Shown: positions 15,201 through 24,452, counted from the stretch's first letter. The stretch: DNA of 64,000 bases from JAWLHJ01 sp039587535 (GCA_039587535.1 JBDHIF010000002.1:1-64000), one strand, 5' to 3'. Numbers and translations are program-made. Notes: generated from the letters alone by a model not told the origin.

Positions 15201-16412
15201 TCAGTCGGAGATCGCTTCCCGTACGGCCTCCAGAGCCTCTTCTCGCTGGGACAGGCCGCCGGCTCGTCCCTGGAACATCCTTCCGGATCCTCCCCCTCGC
15301 CCGGAGAGCCGCTTCGCAACCGCTCGGCCCAGGCTTGGCACGTCCGCGTGGGCTTGGGGACCTGCCGAGAGGAGGAAATATCCCTCTTCGTCCTCGCCCG
15401 TGGTGAGGAATACGACCCGCTCTGGCGCCAATGCGTCGAGCTCTCTGGCCACCCGTTGGAGAAACGAGAGGTCTCGGTCGGGCCAATGAGCCTGGAGAAT
15501 CGGGTCCGGGGCCACTGCCAAAGCGGCGGCGGCCGCCGAGGCCAGCTCGCCTTGCAGGTCCCGCATGGCCCGATGGGCATCCTTGAGCTGCTCGAGTCGC
15601 GTCTCCAAGCCCCGGACCAGCTCCTCGTCGCTGGCACCCAGGAGTGCCCTGAGCTCCGCCGAGCGTCGATGGTGCGCGCCCAACAGGCGTCGCAGTCGGT
15701 GGCCGGCAACGAAATGGACCCTGGTCCCACCCCGTAACGGCTCACACCCCAGGAGCTTCACGGCTTCGAGCTCGGCCGTCGAGGCGCAGTGGGTCCCTCC
15801 GCAGGTGTTCAGGTCCACACCGTGGATCTCGACCAGGCGGATGCTACCGGTGTGACCCTCGGGGAGTCCACGAGACCGGACCGTGAGCGCGCCGTAGTCC
15901 TCGCGGGTCACTCGGCGGGCGGTGACGGGTCTGGCGCGGCGGACTTCTTCCGCCACCGCCTCCTCCAGAGCGTCCAGGTCCAGGGGCCCGAGATTGGCGA
16001 CGTCCAACTCGACGTCCGACATGGTTTCGCCGAGGTGGAACGAGGTCGTGGGCCATCCGAAGCGGTCTTCCGCTACTGCCGTCACGAGATGCTGGGCGGT
16101 GTGCTGCTGCATGTGGTCGAACCGGCGGTGCCAATCGAGCTCAACCGTGACCCGACCTGATGGGGCTGCCCCCGCCAACAGGTGCCGGATGACCCCGGAT
16201 GTCTTCTGGACGTCAGAGACGGCCACGCCGCCCACCGTGCCCGCGTCCGCCGGCTGACCTCCTCCCTCGGGATAGAGAACGGTGTCCGCGAGCACCACCC
16301 ACTCGACCCCGTCTTCGGCTCCCGACTCCAGGACCTCGGTCTCCAATCGTCGTAGACGAGGGTCCCGCTCGAAAGCGGGCCAGGGTTCCTCGAGCATGCA
16401 GACGGACTCCAC
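15201..16412 (-). CDS. Free-standing alanyl-tRNA editing protein (AlaX-L type)
   Basis: The 403-residue protein hydrolyses misacylated Ser- or Gly-tRNA(Ala) in related proteins. Residues 35-60 hold VVLADTVLYPEGGGQPADAG. The zinc site is HTAQH (His104, His108) plus CGGTHC (Cys204, His208). The C-terminal part has a coiled coil (residues 245-285) and a DHHA1 domain ending in GRGGGSGRMFQGRAGG. The catalytic aminoacylation domain of AlaRS is absent, so this is AlaX, not alaS. Start is GTG 16412 or ATG 16397. The gene converges with the VWA gene. Confidence 0.88.
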   Translation of the reverse strand: MESVCMLEEPWPAFERDPRLRRLETEVLESGAEDGVEWVVLADTVLYPEGGGQPADAGTVGGVAVSDVQKTSGVIRHLLAGAAPSGRVTVELDWHRRFDHMQQHTAQHLVTAVAEDRFGWPTTSFHLGETMSDVELDVANLGPLDLDALEEAVAEEVRRARPVTARRVTREDYGALTVRSRGLPEGHTGSIRLVEIHGVDLNTCGGTHCASTAELEAVKLLGCEPLRGGTRVHFVAGHRLRRLLGAHHRRSAELRALLGASDEELVRGLETRLEQLKDAHRAMRDLQGELASAAAAALAVAPDPILQAHWPDRDLSFLQRVARELDALAPERVVFLTTGEDEEGYFLLSAGPQAHADVPSLGRAVAKRLSGRGGGSGRMFQGRAGGLSQREEALEAVREAISD

Positions 16413-16645
16413 GTTGGAAGGTGGTCGGGGCTGGGAGGATGATCAGGCGGAGGCGCTCCGGCAAGCGACTACCGTTCTTATTCCGGTTTCGAGCCGGGCC
16501 GATCAAGAAAGCGTGCGAGGCAGCTCTCTCGGACATAGAAAATACTTCAAGGCATCGTCGCAAGTATTTGTGATATAGCTTGATATGCCATAGGATCTAA
16601 TCGTGTGTGTGCACCCTGGAGAGGGGTCTTGGACTGACCGTCCAG
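16413..16645. other. Upstream region of the AlaX gene
   Basis: No gene is seen. This is one of the few relatively AT-rich stretches of the window (about 16530-16610) and contains the inverted repeat listed at 16540-16569. It presumably carries the promoter of the AlaX gene on the minus strand. Confidence 0.5.
16540..16569. promoter_or_regulatory. Inverted repeat, possible operator
   Basis: AAATACTT (16540-16547) and AAGTATTT (16562-16569) are perfect inverted arms separated by 14 bases. The site lies about 130 bp upstream of the AlaX start. The spacing suits binding of a dimeric regulator on one DNA face; no known operator is recognised. Confidence 0.35.
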
Positions 16646-16730
16646 CGAAAAGGGGGCGCCACCCACATTGGCGGCACCCCCCTGATCTCACGCTCCGGGC
16701 GGTCCCGTCGGGGACCGCGACCGAGATCAG
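16646..16730 (-). terminator. Double hairpin terminator after dodecin
   Basis: Read on the minus strand, the first hairpin pairs GCGGTCCC (16699-16706) with GGGACCGC (16711-16718) inside outer arms CTGATCTC/GAGATCAG (16682-16689, 16723-16730), overlapping the dodecin stop. A second, 12 bp stem with two mismatches follows at 16652-16681, and then CCCCCTTTTCG. Together they form a credible intrinsic terminator for the dodecin gene. Confidence 0.7.
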
Positions 16731-16930
16731 TCGTCGAGGACGAACGTGACCTTCATGTTGACGCGATAGGTCGTGACGTCGTCGTCTTCCACGAGCACCA
16801 TCTGGTCTTTGATCCACGCCGAGCGGATTCCCTTTACGGTCTTACCCGCACGGGTGATGCCCTGCTGGATGGCGTCCTCGAAGCTCTCGGTGGAGTTCGA
16901 GGTGATCTCAATGTGTTTGGCTACGGACAT
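16727..16930 (-). CDS. Dodecin
   Basis: The 67-residue protein is a full-length dodecin, a dodecameric flavin-storage or flavin-binding protein of the cytoplasm. It shows the beta-alpha-beta-beta layout: MSVAKHIEITSNST, helix ESFEDAIQQGITRAGKTVKG, then IRSAWIKDQMVLVED and YRVNMKVTFVLDD. Trp39 and Gln43 correspond to the residues that stack on and contact the flavin. An AAGGAG sequence precedes the ATG. It is monocistronic with its own double-hairpin terminator. Confidence 0.93.
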   Translation of the reverse strand: MSVAKHIEITSNSTESFEDAIQQGITRAGKTVKGIRSAWIKDQMVLVEDDDVTTYRVNMKVTFVLDD

Positions 16931-17258
16931 GAATGGCTCCTTGATGTGAGGATGGGACGATCAATGGTTGTTGCCTACTCCGTCCGTCGGTGGGACCGTG
17001 AGGGCCTGACCGGCCCCGGGGCCTGCGCCGACCGCTCTGCATCTTAACGGACGGCCATGGCCCATGTCCTGGCAACCCGAACGGTGCACTGATGCGTCCG
17101 CAAGGCTCGGAGGGAGACAGGATGTTGTCGCTTACAGAGCCCCGGATGTCCGGTCTTGAGGGCGGTGAGGTAGGGGAGTCGGGTCATCGCATTGGAGGGG
17201 ATCCGAACGCGCCGAGACTTCGCGTCCCCCTGCGTGAGCAGCGCCCCGGCCGTGAAGC
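16931..17258. other. Intergenic region between aldolase and dodecin genes
   Basis: About 330 bp with no credible gene, RNA gene or repeat. It must hold the dodecin promoter (minus strand) on its left side and the end of the aldolase transcript on its right side. Confidence 0.5.
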
Positions 17259-18287
17259 TCAACCAAGCAGCGTCCGGCCCTCGCTGAGGAGATCGCCGCA
17301 GGCCACCCGCACGCGCTGCGACATGCCTTCCTCCGCCTTCTTCAGGTACGAGCGCGGGTCGTAGACCTTCTTGTTGCCGACCTCGCCGTCGATCTTCAGG
17401 ACACCGTCGTAGTTCGAGAACAGGTGGTCGACGATAGGGCGGGTGAAGGCGTACTGGGTGTCCGTGTCCACGTTCATCTTCACGACCCCGTAGTTCAGGG
17501 TCTCGCGGATCTCGGAGAGCAGGCTTCCGCTTCCACCGTGGAACACTAGGTCCATCTCCGCGTCGGGGCCATGCTTCTGCATGACCGCCGCCTGACCCTG
17601 CTTCAGGATCTCCGGCTTGAGCTTCACCGCACCGGGCTTGTAGTGCCCGTGCACGTTCCCGAACGTCGCCGCGAAGGTGAAGCGTCCGATGCCGTTCAAC
17701 GCTTCGAACACCTCCATCATGTCCTCGGGGGTGGTGTACAGCTTGTCCTGAGGCGTGTCCGCGCTTCCCGACGCGCCGTCTTCTTCACCGCCTACGACGC
17801 CCGCTTCCACCTCGAGGACGATGTCGTTGTCGGCGCAGAGCGCGAGGTATTCCTTCGATAGCGCGATGTTCTCCTCGAGCGGGAGATTCGAGGCGTCCAG
17901 CATGTGGTTCTGGAAGAGGTTGTTCTCCCCCCGTCCACGCCGCTTCGCGGTCTCTGCGATGAGGGGTTTCAGGAAGCTCTCGGCCTGGTTGGGCGGGCAG
18001 TGATCGGTGTTCAACGCGACGAGCACGTCGTACTGCTCGGCCAGGCGATGGGCCGCTTCGGCCAGAATGATGCATCCGTAGGCGGCGTCCTTGCTCGACA
18101 GGCCCGACGCGAACTGCCCGGCGCCGGTGGAGAACTGGATGATGCCGTCGGACCTCGACTCGGCGAACCCCTTCATCGCGGCGTTCAACGTGATGATTGA
18201 GGTGCAGTTGATGGCGGGGTAGGCGTAGCTGCCCTCTTGGGCCGAGTCGAGCATGTCGCGGAACTGGGCGGGTGTCGCGATGGGCAT
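17259..18287 (-). CDS. fbaA: Class II fructose-bisphosphate aldolase
   Basis: The 342-residue protein catalyses reversible cleavage of fructose 1,6-bisphosphate to DHAP and glyceraldehyde 3-phosphate with zinc. Metal and active-site segments are visible: LNTDHCPPN (His96), EVEAGVVGGEEDG (residues 159-171), FGNVHGHYKPG (His213) and FHGGSGS (His250). These match the FbaA (type A) form, including the ENNLFQNHMLDASN loop. ATG 18287 removes a poorly conserved 23-residue extension and starts MPIATPAQFRDML as in the family. It lies 16 bp downstream of the symporter gene and is probably the last gene of that operon. The lower-glycolysis genes gap-pgk-tpiA lie at the far end of the window. Confidence 0.93.
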   Translation of the reverse strand: MPIATPAQFRDMLDSAQEGSYAYPAINCTSIITLNAAMKGFAESRSDGIIQFSTGAGQFASGLSSKDAAYGCIILAEAAHRLAEQYDVLVALNTDHCPPNQAESFLKPLIAETAKRRGRGENNLFQNHMLDASNLPLEENIALSKEYLALCADNDIVLEVEAGVVGGEEDGASGSADTPQDKLYTTPEDMMEVFEALNGIGRFTFAATFGNVHGHYKPGAVKLKPEILKQGQAAVMQKHGPDAEMDLVFHGGSGSLLSEIRETLNYGVVKMNVDTDTQYAFTRPIVDHLFSNYDGVLKIDGEVGNKKVYDPRSYLKKAEEGMSQRVRVACGDLLSEGRTLLG

Positions 18288-18303
18288 GATTTCGGGGGTT
18301 TGG

Positions 18304-19734
18304 TCAGGGATGGGGGTCGGTTCGTGAACGGTAGGAAGCGCGGGCGACCCACACAAGGAAGAAAGCGGCTCCAGAGGCCAGGATGCCGAGAAGCGTCGGG
18401 TCCAGCAGGGGATGGGCGGCCGAGAGCTCTCCCAGTCGGGCCGCGAAGAGCACGGCTACGCCGGCGGCCATGGCCGTGAGAGCCTCCGGCACCCCGGCCC
18501 TGCGCGTGTGAAGCCCGGCGGCCACTGGCACGAACAAGCTCACGCTGAGCACCGCGTAGAACGCGGTGAGCGACGCGATGACGGATGGGATCACCACGGC
18601 CAGCAGGATACCGATCACGCCTCCGGCGGCGGCCGCCCCGCGCGCGACACGCAAGACCTGCGCGTCCGTGGCCCCTGGTGCGACGTATCGCTTGTAGAGG
18701 TCCTTGGACAGCGAGGTGGATAGCATGAAAAGGATGGCGTCCGCAGAGCTCACTTCGGCTGAGAACACGGCCGCCAGTGCGAATGCGCCCAACACCGCCG
18801 GCAGGCCCAAGGTGAGCACGGTAGGCACCGCGAGCTCGGGCTGGTCGAGGCCCGGTGCGTAGACGTGGGCAATCATGCCCAGAAGCGGCGGAGCGAAGGC
18901 GAAGGCCATGAGAACCAGCCCCTGGAGCGCCACGCCCGTTCTGAGCGCCTGGATCGACCGGGCTCCGTAGGCCTTCTGCAGGAGCCCCGGCGACACGATG
19001 AACGCCGGGACGATGAGCGCGACCAGGACGACACCGGACGCGGCCCAGAAGTCAAGATACCCTGCTGTGGCGGGGCTCGCGGCCACTACGGCGTCCCACC
19101 CTCCGGCCCGGACCAGGGCCAGGGGGACGGCGATGGCGAAGCCGCCTAGGAGGACCATCAGCTGGGCCAGGTTCACCCATGCCGAGGTGAGGAGCCCCCC
19201 GGCGGAGAAATAGACCGTCATGACCACCCCCCCGATGACCGCGCCGGTCCAACGGGGCGTCCCAAGCACCCATTCGAGGATCTGCGACATGGCGATGAGC
19301 TGAGCCGCCAGGATGACCAGGGTGAGGGCCCACAGCAAGACGGCCACTGTGGCCCGCACCGGGCTTCCGTACCGGTGCTCGAGGTAATCTCCAGCAGTGT
19401 AGAGCCCATGCTCGCGAGCTACACCCCAGATCCTGGGGCCCAGCCAGAACGCCAGAAGCAGCGATCCGATTCCCGCCGACCCGACCCACCACCATGCCGA
19501 CAGCCCGATTCGGTATCCCAGGCCCGAGGCGCCGATGATGGAGCCGGCCCCGATGTTGGCGGCGAGAAAGGTGCTGAACAGGAGACCCGGGCCGAGCTTG
19601 CGATCGGCCACGAAGAAGGTGCCGCTGCCGGTGACTTTCCTGGAGACGAGGACGCCGAGAAGCATGAGCCCGCCGGAGTACGCGACGAGGACGCCGAGGA
19701 TCAGGCCGACGGGGAGGTCGGGATTCGGAATCAT
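18304..19734 (-). CDS. Sodium/solute symporter family (SSS) transporter
   Basis: The 476-residue protein has about 13 hydrophobic segments and the SSS signature: GTFFVADRKLGPGLLFSTFL and NIGAGSIIGASGLGYR in the first helices, the GLYTAGDYLEHRYG loop and the FSAEVSSADAILFMLSTSLS helix that carries the second sodium-site Ser residues. The substrate (sugar, proline, pantothenate or similar) cannot be deduced. ATG 19734 gives the expected short periplasmic N-terminus before helix 1. It is 16 bp after the CehA-type gene and 16 bp before the aldolase gene, suggesting uptake of a compound that the operon processes. Confidence 0.88.
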   Translation of the reverse strand: MIPNPDLPVGLILGVLVAYSGGLMLLGVLVSRKVTGSGTFFVADRKLGPGLLFSTFLAANIGAGSIIGASGLGYRIGLSAWWWVGSAGIGSLLLAFWLGPRIWGVAREHGLYTAGDYLEHRYGSPVRATVAVLLWALTLVILAAQLIAMSQILEWVLGTPRWTGAVIGGVVMTVYFSAGGLLTSAWVNLAQLMVLLGGFAIAVPLALVRAGGWDAVVAASPATAGYLDFWAASGVVLVALIVPAFIVSPGLLQKAYGARSIQALRTGVALQGLVLMAFAFAPPLLGMIAHVYAPGLDQPELAVPTVLTLGLPAVLGAFALAAVFSAEVSSADAILFMLSTSLSKDLYKRYVAPGATDAQVLRVARGAAAAGGVIGILLAVVIPSVIASLTAFYAVLSVSLFVPVAAGLHTRRAGVPEALTAMAAGVAVLFAARLGELSAAHPLLDPTLLGILASGAAFFLVWVARASYRSRTDPHP

Positions 19735-19750
19735 GGTCTCGTGGCTCTGA

Positions 19751-22180
19751 TCAGCCGCCCAACCTCGCTTCCAACGCTGCTCTGGCTTCGTCGAAGCGAG
19801 CCGTGAGATTCGGGATGGCGGCCCCGGCATAGGCGGCCTCCAGCGTGGAGCGCGCGCCGGCGAGCGCGTCGAGAAGGACCTCGGCCGATCGCCGCTCCGC
19901 CTCTCCCGCCACGCTTCCCACCGCACCGATCCACACCGGTGACGCGTGGGCGAACGCATAGCTGTCCATCCCGGGCCAGGCGGTCGTAGCCGGGCCAACG
20001 ACCCGCGCCGCCACCCAACCCCCGTCGGGAAGGGCCACGGTGCCGGACAGGTCCCGAGTGGGATCTCCGCTGACGTCGATCGTTTCGACGACCTGGCCGT
20101 TCACGAGGATCTCGAGGGAGGTGACCTCCACCGCGGAGCGGAGTCGCAGGTCCCAAGTGGCTGAGCCATCGGCGGCCGTTACGTCACCGGGCATCGAGCC
20201 GTCCACCGTGAACTCGATGAGTGGCCCGTTCGTCACGAACGAGCGCCCGGCCTTGAGCCCATCCAGGTAGCTGTCGAAGTCGGCAGCATCGCCCGTGTGC
20301 ACGTAGGTGCGGGTGGAACCAGCGGCCATGGTCCGGTAGAAGTTGAGCATGACGTCGCTTCCGGACGTCGCGGCCACGGGCCATCCGAGATTCAGGAGGT
20401 GGTACCACACTTCGGCGGTACCCAGCTCGTCGGTCCAAAGACACGCGACCTCCAGCGCCTGCACGTCACCGAGGACCCCATCGGCCACGAGCTCGACGGG
20501 CAATCCCGGCGCCGCAGGGTTGGCGAACGGCCTGGCCCCGGAAGGGTGAACGTACGAGGCGAGTCCACCCTGAGCTCGGGCATGGGCGGTCACTTCGGCG
20601 TTGGTTCGGTCGTCTTGGCCGTAGACCTGGTATCCTGGGCCCCACACCCAGGGCCAGAACAGGTCATCGGTGCCGATGAGGCCGATGTGCCCCAGGAAGT
20701 GAGACCGGACTTCTTGCCCGAACCGAACCATGGGTGCCTGGCCGCCCGCCGCGTGCCCGAACCATCGCTGCTCCCCGAACCGCTCGTGAAGGTTCGCCAC
20801 GAGCGGCGTGGCGACGTCCAGATCCTCGCCCGCCATGTCTCGCTGTAGGTCCGAAGGCTCCAATCGGTAGGGACCGCCGTAGTTGAGGTGGAAATGCTGG
20901 TCGCCCGACAGCCACCCGGCGGCGCGCGCGTCCCAAACCGGTTCGAGCGCGACCCGGAGGTCCGACCGAGTTCCGGGCGTGACCCTCATCGTGCGGTGCA
21001 CGGCCGGAGAAGCGAGGCCACGAGCGACGGAGACGGTGACGTCACCGGCGGGGACCTCCAGATCCACCACCCCGTCCGAGTAGAAGAAGACCGTCCCGGT
21101 CTGGCCGTCGAATTTCGGCTGATGTCCCGCAGGGAAGAGCGGGTGCCCCTCCGCGTCCACGACCGAGACTCGGGCTGGGACCGGGGCTTCCACTCCCGAC
21201 GACGTCGTCGTCAGGCGGAGCGTTCCTGCGGGCTCGGAAGATACCCAGGACGCCACCGGGAACTCCTCGACTTCGCCGCCGGTGGCGGGGACCCGATAGA
21301 GGCGGAACACCTCGTCTCTCCCAGCCTCGGAAAACCAGATCCATGTGCCGTCGGCACTCCACGCCGGCGCCAGGGGGAGCCTGTCGCCGCCGCCGGCGAG
21401 CAGGACCGGTGCACCGGGCCGCTCCAGGGACACCAGTCGAAGCTCCCATCCGTCCCCATGGGCCTGCGGAGCCTGATATACCACCCTACGGCCGTCCGGG
21501 GAGAGAGTCGGCTCCATCTGGGACATGATGGCACCCTCGAAGACCACGCGGTCCTCTCCTGTGGCCAGGTCGCGAAGAACGACCTGGTCCACACCCTGCT
21601 TGAAGAGCAGCCGGGATCCGTCGGAGGTGACCTGCGGCCGGCGAGAAACCCGTCCCCGGCTCGGTTGCTGGGTCCGCTCGCCCGTCGTTCGGTCCAGCCG
21701 CCAGATCCCTACGGCGCCCGTCTCACCGGAGGCATACCAGATTGCGCCGTCGGGGGCGAAGCTCGGATCCAGCTCGATGGCATCCGTGTCCACGGCCACG
21801 GATTCGGTACCTGTCGCAAGGTCCTTCACGACCACCCACGTGTCCGCGCCGTCGTCACGGACGAAGGCGATCTCGGAGCCCTCGGGCGACCACCGCGGGC
21901 GCGAGTCCATCGCGCCTCCGTCGGTGAGCTGCGTCGCGACCCGTGTCTGCAGGTCGATGATCCAGAGCCACCCTTGTGCTGCCACCGCAAGGCGGGTGCC
22001 GTCAGGGGAAGGCGCCGGGTCCATGGGCCCGGCCGTGAGCGTCGGGAGCTCGTAGCCTTCCAGGTAGACGTGATGCCCGGTGCCGACCTGGGTGTAGCGA
22101 TGGGTCCACTGTCCGTGGACCGGGGCTGTGCTCGCCAGCACGAGGACGGACGTGGCCAGGGCCAGGAGATCGAAACGCAT
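19751..22180 (-). CDS. Exported CehA/McbA-type metallohydrolase with TolB-like propeller
   Basis: The 809-residue protein has a signal peptide (MRFDLLALATSVLVLASTAP, then VHGQ). Residues 40-330 contain propeller repeats of TolB/WD40-like type (PAPSPDGTRLAVAA; PRWSPEGSEIAFVRDD; PTLSPDGRRVVYQA). A linker beta domain follows, then from about residue 445 the CehA/McbA PHP-type region: SGDQHFHLNYGG, then ASYVHPSG and ATSGSD, which supply the His/Asp metal ligands. CehA hydrolyses carbaryl-type esters in known cases; here the physiological substrate is unknown. It precedes the SSS transporter by 16 bp. Confidence 0.82.
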   Translation of the reverse strand: MRFDLLALATSVLVLASTAPVHGQWTHRYTQVGTGHHVYLEGYELPTLTAGPMDPAPSPDGTRLAVAAQGWLWIIDLQTRVATQLTDGGAMDSRPRWSPEGSEIAFVRDDGADTWVVVKDLATGTESVAVDTDAIELDPSFAPDGAIWYASGETGAVGIWRLDRTTGERTQQPSRGRVSRRPQVTSDGSRLLFKQGVDQVVLRDLATGEDRVVFEGAIMSQMEPTLSPDGRRVVYQAPQAHGDGWELRLVSLERPGAPVLLAGGGDRLPLAPAWSADGTWIWFSEAGRDEVFRLYRVPATGGEVEEFPVASWVSSEPAGTLRLTTTSSGVEAPVPARVSVVDAEGHPLFPAGHQPKFDGQTGTVFFYSDGVVDLEVPAGDVTVSVARGLASPAVHRTMRVTPGTRSDLRVALEPVWDARAAGWLSGDQHFHLNYGGPYRLEPSDLQRDMAGEDLDVATPLVANLHERFGEQRWFGHAAGGQAPMVRFGQEVRSHFLGHIGLIGTDDLFWPWVWGPGYQVYGQDDRTNAEVTAHARAQGGLASYVHPSGARPFANPAAPGLPVELVADGVLGDVQALEVACLWTDELGTAEVWYHLLNLGWPVAATSGSDVMLNFYRTMAAGSTRTYVHTGDAADFDSYLDGLKAGRSFVTNGPLIEFTVDGSMPGDVTAADGSATWDLRLRSAVEVTSLEILVNGQVVETIDVSGDPTRDLSGTVALPDGGWVAARVVGPATTAWPGMDSYAFAHASPVWIGAVGSVAGEAERRSAEVLLDALAGARSTLEAAYAGAAIPNLTARFDEARAALEARLGG

Positions 22181-22374
22181 GGGCTTCCTTCCGGCAGGGA
22201 AAGGGGCTCGGGGTGACGGCACCGTCGGAATCCCCGCGGCGCCGGTGCAAGGTGGCTCGATCCTCCATGCACCTGCAACTACCGACCGGTGGTCCTAGGT
22301 GGAAACCTCGAACCGGGACCGCGGTACGGGTTGGGCGCCCCGATGCCACGTCCAGCAACCAGGTGACGCCTCCG

Positions 22375-24363
22375 ATGCCGTCCGCCACGCCACTCCGGCA
22401 GTCCCTCGCCGATTACCTCGCAGAGCCGCACGCGGACCTCCGAGGGCGAGTCGTCGAGCTGCTGCGAAGCGATCCGTTCCAGATCCCTCTCGAGATCGAC
22501 CGGCCAACGCACCGGGCCCGCGTGCTCGATGCCTTACGCGTGCTGGCGGCGGAAGGGTTGGGGAGCCTGGCCTATCCCGAGGCCTATGGGGGCCAAGGAG
22601 CACCGGGACGTGCGATTGCCGTGTTCGAGACTCTGGCTCTGGGCGATACGTCGATCCTCGTGAAGTTCGGCGTCCAGTTCGGGCTATGGGGAGGAAGCGT
22701 CTATCAGCTCGGCACTGAATCGCACCACGAGCGTTGGCTCCGTGGGATCGCTACGCTGGACATTCCCGGCTGCTATGCCATGACCGAGATCGGGCACGGC
22801 TCGAACGTGCGTGGACTCGAAACCACCGCTACCTGGAATGACGAAGCGGGCGCCTTCGTGCTCCAGACACCTCACCCCAGTGCGGGGAAGGAGTGGATCG
22901 GCAACGCCGCGCTCCACGGACGCATGGCCACGGTGTTCGCGCAGCTCCGGGTGGGCGCGGACGACCACGGCGTGCACGCGCTCGTGGTCCCCATCCGTGA
23001 CGAGGGGGGTGCGCTTCTGCCCGGGATCCGGATCGAGGACAATGGACCCAAGGTAGGGCTGAACGGCGTTGACAACGGCCGCATCTGGTTCGACGAGGTT
23101 TGGGTCCCGAGGGAGAACCTGCTCGACCGGTTCGCCACCGTGACCGAGGAGGGCCGGTACGAGAGCCCCATCGACAGCGCGGGCCGCCGCTTCTTCACGA
23201 TGCTCGGGACGCTCGTGGCCGGGCGAATCTCCATCGCGGCGGCTTCGGTGAGCGCCGCCAAGGTGGGCCTCGCGGTCGCGGTGCGGTACTCTGAGGATCG
23301 ACGCCAGTTCGGGCCGGACGATGGGCTGGAAGTGCCCATCCTCGACTACGAGAGCCATCAGCGTCGCCTGCTGCCTCGAGTGGCTGAGACGTACGCCCTG
23401 CACTTCGCGGTTCGGGATCTGGCGGAGCGTTACGCGTCGGTGGTGAAGGGAAGGGCCGGGGACCGACCGGGACACGGAGGAACTGGCTCGGAGGCGGCGC
23501 CCGGCGAGCGAGAGGACTCGGTGACAAGCACCCTATCGGCGTCCGATGAACAGGTGCCCCGACGCGAGGGCCGCTCCGACGAGGCGCTCCGTGAGATCGA
23601 AGCCGGGGCTGCCGGCCTGAAGGCGCTCGCCTCTTGGCACGCGGCGAGGGCGCTCCAGGAGTCCCGCGAAGCCATGGGGGGGCGCGGCTACCACGCCGGC
23701 AACCGGATCGGGCGTCTGCGTTCCGACACCGACGTGTTCGCCACGTTCGAGGGTGCGAACCCAGTGCTGCTACAGCTGGTGGCCAAGAGCCTCCTCACTG
23801 CCTATCGGGAGGAGATGGGGGACCTGTCCGTGGTGGACATCGTGCGGTATGTGGCTGATCGAGCCGGCACCCGCGTGCGGGGGCGGAACCCGGTCGCCAC
23901 CCGTCGCACGGATCCCGAGCACCTCCGTGACCCCGAGTATCACCTTCAGGCTTTCGAATATCGGGCGGAGCGGCTGCTGGAATCTGCGGCCCGGCGTCTC
24001 AAGGCGCTGATCGACGACGGAGTGGAGCCTTTCGAGGCGTTCAACCGATGTCAGGACCATCTCGAGACGCTCGCCGTGGCCCACACGGAATGGGCCGTCC
24101 TTCGGACGTTCCAGGCGGGAGCGGCGGGGGCCCCCGAGGAGGCGAGGCCCGTGCTCCAGGATCTGGCGCGGCTGTACGCCCTCGAGCGCATGGAGCATGA
24201 CCGGGCGTGGTTCCTGGAGGCGGGGTACGTCGAGCCCGTGAAGAGTCGAGCCGTCCGGGCGGAGGTCGGGGCCCTGTGCCGTGAACTCAGGGACCACGCC
24301 CGGGTGTTGGTGGACGGTTGGGGTATCCCCGATGCCGTGCTGGGCGCCGTCGACGTCGTATGA
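22375..24363 (+). CDS. Acyl-CoA oxidase-type acyl-CoA dehydrogenase
   Basis: The 662-residue protein has a FAD-dependent acyl-CoA dehydrogenase core with acyl-CoA oxidase hallmarks: CYAMTEIGHGSNVRGLETTA, ALVVPIRDEGG, NGVDNGRIWFDEVWVPRENL, RRQFGPD, ESREAMGGRGYHAGNRIGRL and TFEGANPVLLQLVAKSLL. A C-terminal domain of about 170 residues, as in peroxisomal-type oxidases, is present. It should oxidise acyl-CoA to the trans-2-enoyl-CoA; use of oxygen rather than ETF is inferred from the family. An inserted low-complexity segment of about 40 residues (GRAGDRPGHGGTGSEAAPGE and following, near residues 362-402) is unusual. ATG 22375 was chosen because upstream codons have no family match. Confidence 0.85.
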   Translation: MPSATPLRQSLADYLAEPHADLRGRVVELLRSDPFQIPLEIDRPTHRARVLDALRVLAAEGLGSLAYPEAYGGQGAPGRAIAVFETLALGDTSILVKFGVQFGLWGGSVYQLGTESHHERWLRGIATLDIPGCYAMTEIGHGSNVRGLETTATWNDEAGAFVLQTPHPSAGKEWIGNAALHGRMATVFAQLRVGADDHGVHALVVPIRDEGGALLPGIRIEDNGPKVGLNGVDNGRIWFDEVWVPRENLLDRFATVTEEGRYESPIDSAGRRFFTMLGTLVAGRISIAAASVSAAKVGLAVAVRYSEDRRQFGPDDGLEVPILDYESHQRRLLPRVAETYALHFAVRDLAERYASVVKGRAGDRPGHGGTGSEAAPGEREDSVTSTLSASDEQVPRREGRSDEALREIEAGAAGLKALASWHAARALQESREAMGGRGYHAGNRIGRLRSDTDVFATFEGANPVLLQLVAKSLLTAYREEMGDLSVVDIVRYVADRAGTRVRGRNPVATRRTDPEHLRDPEYHLQAFEYRAERLLESAARRLKALIDDGVEPFEAFNRCQDHLETLAVAHTEWAVLRTFQAGAAGAPEEARPVLQDLARLYALERMEHDRAWFLEAGYVEPVKSRAVRAEVGALCRELRDHARVLVDGWGIPDAVLGAVDVV

Positions 24364-24370
24364 CGGAGAC

Positions 24371-24404
24371 GGGTCCGCCCCCCGCTGAAGCGGGGGGCGG
24401 GCCC
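24371..24404. terminator. Bidirectional hairpin terminator
   Basis: GGGTCCGCCCCCCGCT and AGCGGGGGGCGGGCCC form a 16 bp stem (one G-T pair) with almost no loop. It sits between the convergent ends at 24363 and 24453. There is no T-tract, so it may act as a transcript-end stabiliser. Confidence 0.7.
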
Positions 24405-24452
24405 AGGGGGCGACCGAGTGGAGGTCGGCCGCGAGGATGAAGTCCCTCCGGG

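Noticed and set aside
17044..17262. 72-codon minus-strand frame upstream of dodecin
   Set aside because: No family, basic composition and no ribosome-binding sequence; it reads into the aldolase 3' end.
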